A stretch of DNA of 64,000 nucleotides from Afipia carboxidovorans OM5 (GTDB lineage Bacteria; Pseudomonadota; Alphaproteobacteria; Rhizobiales; Xanthobacteraceae). The notes below the pieces were generated by a model. That model ran no database searches. It had not been told where the DNA came from and saw only the letters and a program-made list of their open reading frames with translations. A program made the translations under genes and the position numbers. The stretch is from the NCBI RefSeq assembly GCF_000218565.1, contig NC_015684.1, forward strand, positions 1,116,001-1,180,000. Direction: 5' to 3'. Below are positions 61,124 through 64,000 of the stretch, in pieces; within the stretch, counting starts at the first letter, position 1, and every line of letters starts with the position of its first letter.

Positions 61124-61684
61124 TCAGAACTTGACCGACGGCGCCTGCTCGAGTTGCCCGCGGCTCTCGCCGAGATCGAAGAAATCCTTCCGGGTAAAGC
61201 CGAACATGCCGGCGAACAGCGCTGCGGGCATCTGCTGAATGCCGGTGTTGTATTCCTGAACCGCGTTGTTGAAGAAGCGTCGGCTCGCCGCGATCTTGTT
61301 CTCGATGTCGGAGAGCTCGCTCTGCAACTGCTGGAAGTTCGCGTTGGCCTTGAGGTCTGGATAGGCTTCCGACAATGCAATCAGGCGACCGAGCGCGCCG
61401 GAGAGCTGTGCCTCGGCGGCGGAGATTTGCGCCGGCCCTTGCGCAGAGAGCGCCGCGTTGCGCGCCTTCACCACGTCGTCGAGTGTGCCGCGCTCATGCG
61501 AAGCATAGCCCTTCACCGTCTCCACGAGGTTCGGAATAAGATCGTGGCGCTGCTTGAGCTGAACGTCGATGTCGGCAAAAGCCTGGTTCACGCGCTGCGA
61601 CAGCGCGACGAGGCGGTTGTAGGCGGAGAAACCGAAGAGGACGAGAAGGGCGATAACGCCGAGGACAATCCAGCCGGTCGACAT
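61124..61684 (-). CDS. lemA: LemA family protein
   Basis: This 186-residue protein has an N-terminal transmembrane helix (WIVLGVIALLVLFGFSAYNR) and a long helical LemA domain: LSQRVNQAFADIDVQLKQRH, DLIPNLVETVKGYASHE, YPDLKANANFQQLQSELSDI and ENKIAASRRFFNNAVQEYN. It is usually paired with HtpX-type peptidases or TPM-domain proteins, and its role is not settled. GGGAG precedes the ATG at 61682-61684. A longer frame to 61804 runs into a family A repeat and is not credible. Confidence 0.95.
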   Translation of the reverse strand: MSTGWIVLGVIALLVLFGFSAYNRLVALSQRVNQAFADIDVQLKQRHDLIPNLVETVKGYASHERGTLDDVVKARNAALSAQGPAQISAAEAQLSGALGRLIALSEAYPDLKANANFQQLQSELSDIENKIAASRRFFNNAVQEYNTGIQQMPAALFAGMFGFTRKDFFDLGESRGQLEQAPSVKF

Positions 61685-61722
61685 AGAAGTAAGCTCCCTG
61701 AGAGACAACGGACCCGCACACC

Positions 61723-61790
61723 CTAGAGCGTTTTCGAGCGAAGTGGAAACCGGTTCGCGTGAAGAAAACGCGTCAAAACAAAAAGTTAGA
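61723..61790. repeat. Dispersed repeat, family A
   Basis: ctagagcgttttcgagcgaa, continuing to cgcgtcaaaacaaaaag, closely matches the units at 30990-31095 and, inverted, 33071-33174. It lies just upstream of lemA, within its probable promoter region. Confidence 0.9.
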
Positions 61791-61964
61791 TAAGTGCGCT
61801 GCATGGCAGGGCCCGCGCAATGTGCGCGTGCCTTGCTAAGTTGCCCTCAAGGTGGCGACGTTCAAGCCTCGCGTCGCTTCATGAAGAAAATGTCAGGCGA
61901 TCCCCGCCCGCCCGCCGCGATTGTTGCAGTGACGAGGGCAGGGCGCCTTGTGCCGTTGGGGCTG

Positions 61965-62360
61965 TTAGGGCTTGGCGACGTGCCAGGCGCCATTCAGGAA
62001 GCCGTCGCCCTTGACCTCGCCCGGCGCGGCATCCTGCTTGAAGGTATAAAGCGGCTTGCCCTTGTAGGCCCACATCTTGCTGCCGTCGTCGCGGGTGATG
62101 ACGCTCCAGTCGCCGGAGGCCTTGGCGTCGGCACCTGCGGCAAGGATCGGCCAGTTGACGGCGCAGGGGCCGTTGCAGGCGGACTTACCGGCGGAGTCCT
62201 TGTCGAAGGTGTAGAGCGCCATGCCCTTGGCATCGACGAGGATTTTGCCTTTCGCGGTGTCGGCGGTCTTGGCTGGTGCGGTTGCCTGAGCGAGCGCGAG
62301 CGAACTGAAAGCCGTGGCCATAACGATGGCGGCGGCGAATTTGAGCGATGTGCGTGGCAT
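61965..62360 (-). CDS. Secreted COG4315-type repeat protein
   Basis: This 131-residue exported protein has a signal peptide (MPRTSLKFAAAIVMATAFSS, ending LALAQ). Two repeats of the lipoprotein-like COG4315 motif follow: ILVDAKGMALYTFDKDSAGK with SACNGPCAVNWP, and MWAYKGKPLYTFKQDAAPGE with VKGDGFLNGAWHVAKP. The motif includes a conserved CxxxC pair. No function is established for this family. GGGAG precedes the ATG at 62358-62360. There is no lipobox, so it is likely soluble in the periplasm. Confidence 0.9.
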   Translation of the reverse strand: MPRTSLKFAAAIVMATAFSSLALAQATAPAKTADTAKGKILVDAKGMALYTFDKDSAGKSACNGPCAVNWPILAAGADAKASGDWSVITRDDGSKMWAYKGKPLYTFKQDAAPGEVKGDGFLNGAWHVAKP

Positions 62361-62423
62361 GTGAGGACTCCCTGTGAAACGCGACGCTGGGCGCGTCACA
62401 GGGATAACTCCGGGCTTGCCGAT

Positions 62424-63404
62424 TTATTCCGCCGCCTTGTCCGCAATTGCATCGCCCCAGTTCCAGCGGCGCGCGGCGGCATAGCCCGCCTTGTCGCGGC
62501 GAGGCACAGCAAGGCGCGACAATCCCGCTGTCGTGCAGAGTTTGGCCGCGACCTCGATCTTGGTCAGTGTGGGCTGGGACAGGATGCGTGAGATATGTCC
62601 CGGTGCGAGCGTGCGGGAGAGTGCGACGTAGGAATAGCGCTCGTCCTCGAACGGAAGCTCCGCCCCCTTGATCTGTTTGTGTGCCCGCGAGCGCGCGAGC
62701 CGCTGTGAGAAATGGCACCAGTCGGGTGGGGTAAGCGGGCAGGCGTTGTCGTGCGGGCAGGGTGCGATCACATGCGCGCCTTGCGCGATGAGGTGCGCGC
62801 GGAGTGCGAGAATGCGCTCGTAGCCCGCGGGCGTGCCGGGCTCGACTACCAGCAGGGTGTCGCGGGTCTTTTGCCACATCAGGTCAGCGAGCGTGGTGCG
62901 ATCCGCCTCACCAAGTTCGTTGATGACGTAGCTTGCGATGACGAGATCGGCGCTCTCCATCGCCGCCAAGCCGGCCAGCACATTGCCTTCGACATAGCGC
63001 ATCGCTGCGAGGCGGCTATCTGTGACGGTATCGCAGGCAAGCGCACGCAGCGCGGCGTTGGCGTCGATGGCGACAAAGTGCGTGAGTGAATCGAATGTCC
63101 GCGCCGCGGCCCAGCTTGCGGTTGCGGGGCCGGCACCGACGTCGAGCAGCGTCGCGGGAGTGAAGTCGGGCCGTCGCTCGGAAAGTGCATTCAGGCTGGC
63201 TGCGATTGCCGCATAGGTCGCGGGCATTCGTGTGAGTGCGTAGGCGAGCGCATCGGCCTCGGTGCGAATCGGCGCGGAGGTGCCGCCGCTGCGATAGGTT
63301 TCCGAGATTGTGCCTGCGCGCTTCGCAGCGTCACTGCGCGACAGCCCCTCGGCCTTGCGCGCCAGCGCGGCTTTCAGATCGGCAGGGAGGTCGAAGGCGG
63401 ACAT
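62424..63404 (-). CDS. Rsm22/METTL17-like ribosomal assembly methyltransferase
   Basis: This 326-residue protein has a SAM-binding region (ATLLDVGAGPATASWAAART, VAIDANAALRALA) and the Rsm22-family signature CPHDNACPLTPPDWCHFSQR followed by LARSRAHKQIKG. Cys216, Cys222 and Cys230, with Cys290 (AAKLC) downstream, fit the iron-sulfur site described for the mitochondrial homologue METTL17, which acts in small-subunit rRNA assembly. YSYVALSR follows as in other members. The bacterial protein's role is inferred from the mitochondrial one. Confidence 0.9.
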   Translation of the reverse strand: MSAFDLPADLKAALARKAEGLSRSDAAKRAGTISETYRSGGTSAPIRTEADALAYALTRMPATYAAIAASLNALSERRPDFTPATLLDVGAGPATASWAAARTFDSLTHFVAIDANAALRALACDTVTDSRLAAMRYVEGNVLAGLAAMESADLVIASYVINELGEADRTTLADLMWQKTRDTLLVVEPGTPAGYERILALRAHLIAQGAHVIAPCPHDNACPLTPPDWCHFSQRLARSRAHKQIKGAELPFEDERYSYVALSRTLAPGHISRILSQPTLTKIEVAAKLCTTAGLSRLAVPRRDKAGYAAARRWNWGDAIADKAAE

Positions 63405-63409
63405 CTTTC

Positions 63410-63539
63410 ACCCTCCCCTTGAGGGGGAGGGTCGATCTGAGCATAGCGAAGATCGGGGTGGGGTGGATTTCATTTGCGATTGTCACCCTACCCCGGCGCT
63501 CACGTTGTTCGCGCCGACCCTCCCCCTCAAGGGGAGGGC
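63410..63539. repeat. Palindromic repeat (family C, long form) between smc and the Rsm22-like gene
   Basis: Arms ccctccccttgagggggagg and ccctccccctcaaggggagg flank an inner region with gatctgagcatagcgaagat and ttgttcgcgcc. The whole spacer between the two minus-strand genes is occupied. Confidence 0.88.
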
Positions 63540-63543
63540 GAAA

Positions 63544-64000
63544 TCACGCCACGTTCTGGTCCAGCACCTTCATCGCACCATCGAGGTCCACCGAGATGAG
63601 CTGCGAGACGCCGCGCTCGGCCATGGTGACACCGAACAGCCGGTTCATCCGCGCCATCGTGATCGGGTTGTGTGTGATGATGATGAAGCGCGTCTCGGTC
63701 TGCGACGTCATTTCGTGCAGCAGGTTGCAGAACCGCTCCACGTTGTGGTCGTCGAGCGGTGCGTCGACTTCGTCCAGCACGCAGATCGGCGAGGGGTTCG
63801 TGAGGAACACCGCGAAGATCAGCGCGAGCGCGGTCAGCGCCTGCTCGCCGCCGGAGAGCAGCGACAGCGACTGCGGCTTCTTGCCGGGCGGCTTGGCGAT
63901 GATCTCGAGGCCTGCCTCGAGCGGATCGTCGCTCTCGATCAACTGCAACTCGGCCTGACCGCCGCCGAACAGTTGTGTGAACAGCCGCTTGAAGTGGTTG
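63544..64000 (-). CDS. smc: Chromosome segregation protein SMC, C-terminal part
   Basis: The frame is open to the window edge. It shows the SMC C-terminal ATPase half: FKRLFTQLFGGGQAEL, the ABC signature LSLLSGGEQALTALALIFAV, Walker B SPICVLDEVDAPLDDHNVER and the switch histidine region FIIITHNPITM. SMC forms the condensin-like ring that organises the chromosome. Only about 151 residues of roughly 1150 are inside the window. It ends just before the family C repeat. Confidence 0.95.
   Translation of the reverse strand, partial: NHFKRLFTQLFGGGQAELQLIESDDPLEAGLEIIAKPPGKKPQSLSLLSGGEQALTALALIFAVFLTNPSPICVLDEVDAPLDDHNVERFCNLLHEMTSQTETRFIIITHNPITMARMNRLFGVTMAERGVSQLISVDLDGAMKVLDQNVA

Overview
The window is a gene-dense, high-GC chromosomal segment of an alphaproteobacterium. 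It most likely belongs to the Bradyrhizobium/Rhodopseudomonas/Afipia/Nitrobacter group (Nitrobacteraceae, formerly Bradyrhizobiaceae). Supporting signs are a Rieske gene followed by one fused cytochrome b/c1 gene (fbcF-fbcH layout), a fused trpE-trpG gene with a WW leader peptide, an Irr-type iron control element in front of bfr, a ScfR/RamB-type regulator facing isocitrate lyase, Omp25/Omp31-type porins, and dispersed palindromic repeats of kinds I associate with this family. No phage, transposase, CRISPR, tRNA or rRNA was seen.

Layout. 0-8 kb: a partial membrane-anchored protein, an L,D-transpeptidase, gdhA, ettA, tam, a UPF0114 membrane protein and a MltB-like lytic transglycosylase. 8-15 kb: small secreted proteins, bfd and Irr-box-bfr, a DUF1275 membrane protein, two secreted hydrolases, a Fis-type HTH protein and a cysteine-rich secreted peptide. 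15-20 kb: a thiamin operon thiO-thiS-thiG-thiE-thiC on the minus strand behind a TPP riboswitch, with palindromic repeats in two of its spacers. 20-24 kb: two tandem homologous polytopic membrane proteins. 24-30 kb: a DUF1993 protein, scfR and aceA divergently arranged, a DUF4170 protein and a metallophosphoesterase. 30-36 kb: a Nudix hydrolase, a GNAT acetyltransferase, and a predicted zinc-starvation locus (COG0523 GTPase, DUF2946-like protein, TonB-dependent receptor) with two Zur-like palindromes. 36-43 kb: a MoxR, DUF58, BatA/DUF4159 and membrane-protein operon. 43-46 kb: DUF1285, CoA-type Nudix, a small membrane protein and cca on the plus strand. 46-49 kb: two Omp25/31-type proteins, one an internal duplication that encodes two barrels. 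49-51 kb: trmL-queE-queD-hemF. 51-54 kb: petA(fbcF)-fbcH. 54-58 kb: a dienelactone hydrolase, then trpL, attenuator, trpE(G) and apt. 58-60 kb: two orphan ParA/MinD-like ATPases. 60-64 kb: lemA-htpX, a secreted COG4315 repeat protein, an Rsm22-like methyltransferase and the 3' end of smc.

Most genes are housekeeping or conserved accessory functions. The most interesting signals are regulatory and structural: a complete trp attenuator, a TPP riboswitch that probably acts on translation, Zur-like and Irr boxes, a duplicated double-barrel porin, a lytic transglycosylase whose signal peptide is encoded by a dispersed repeat, a QueD homologue lacking the usual catalytic cysteine, and a conserved-looking pair of partnerless ParA-type ATPases.
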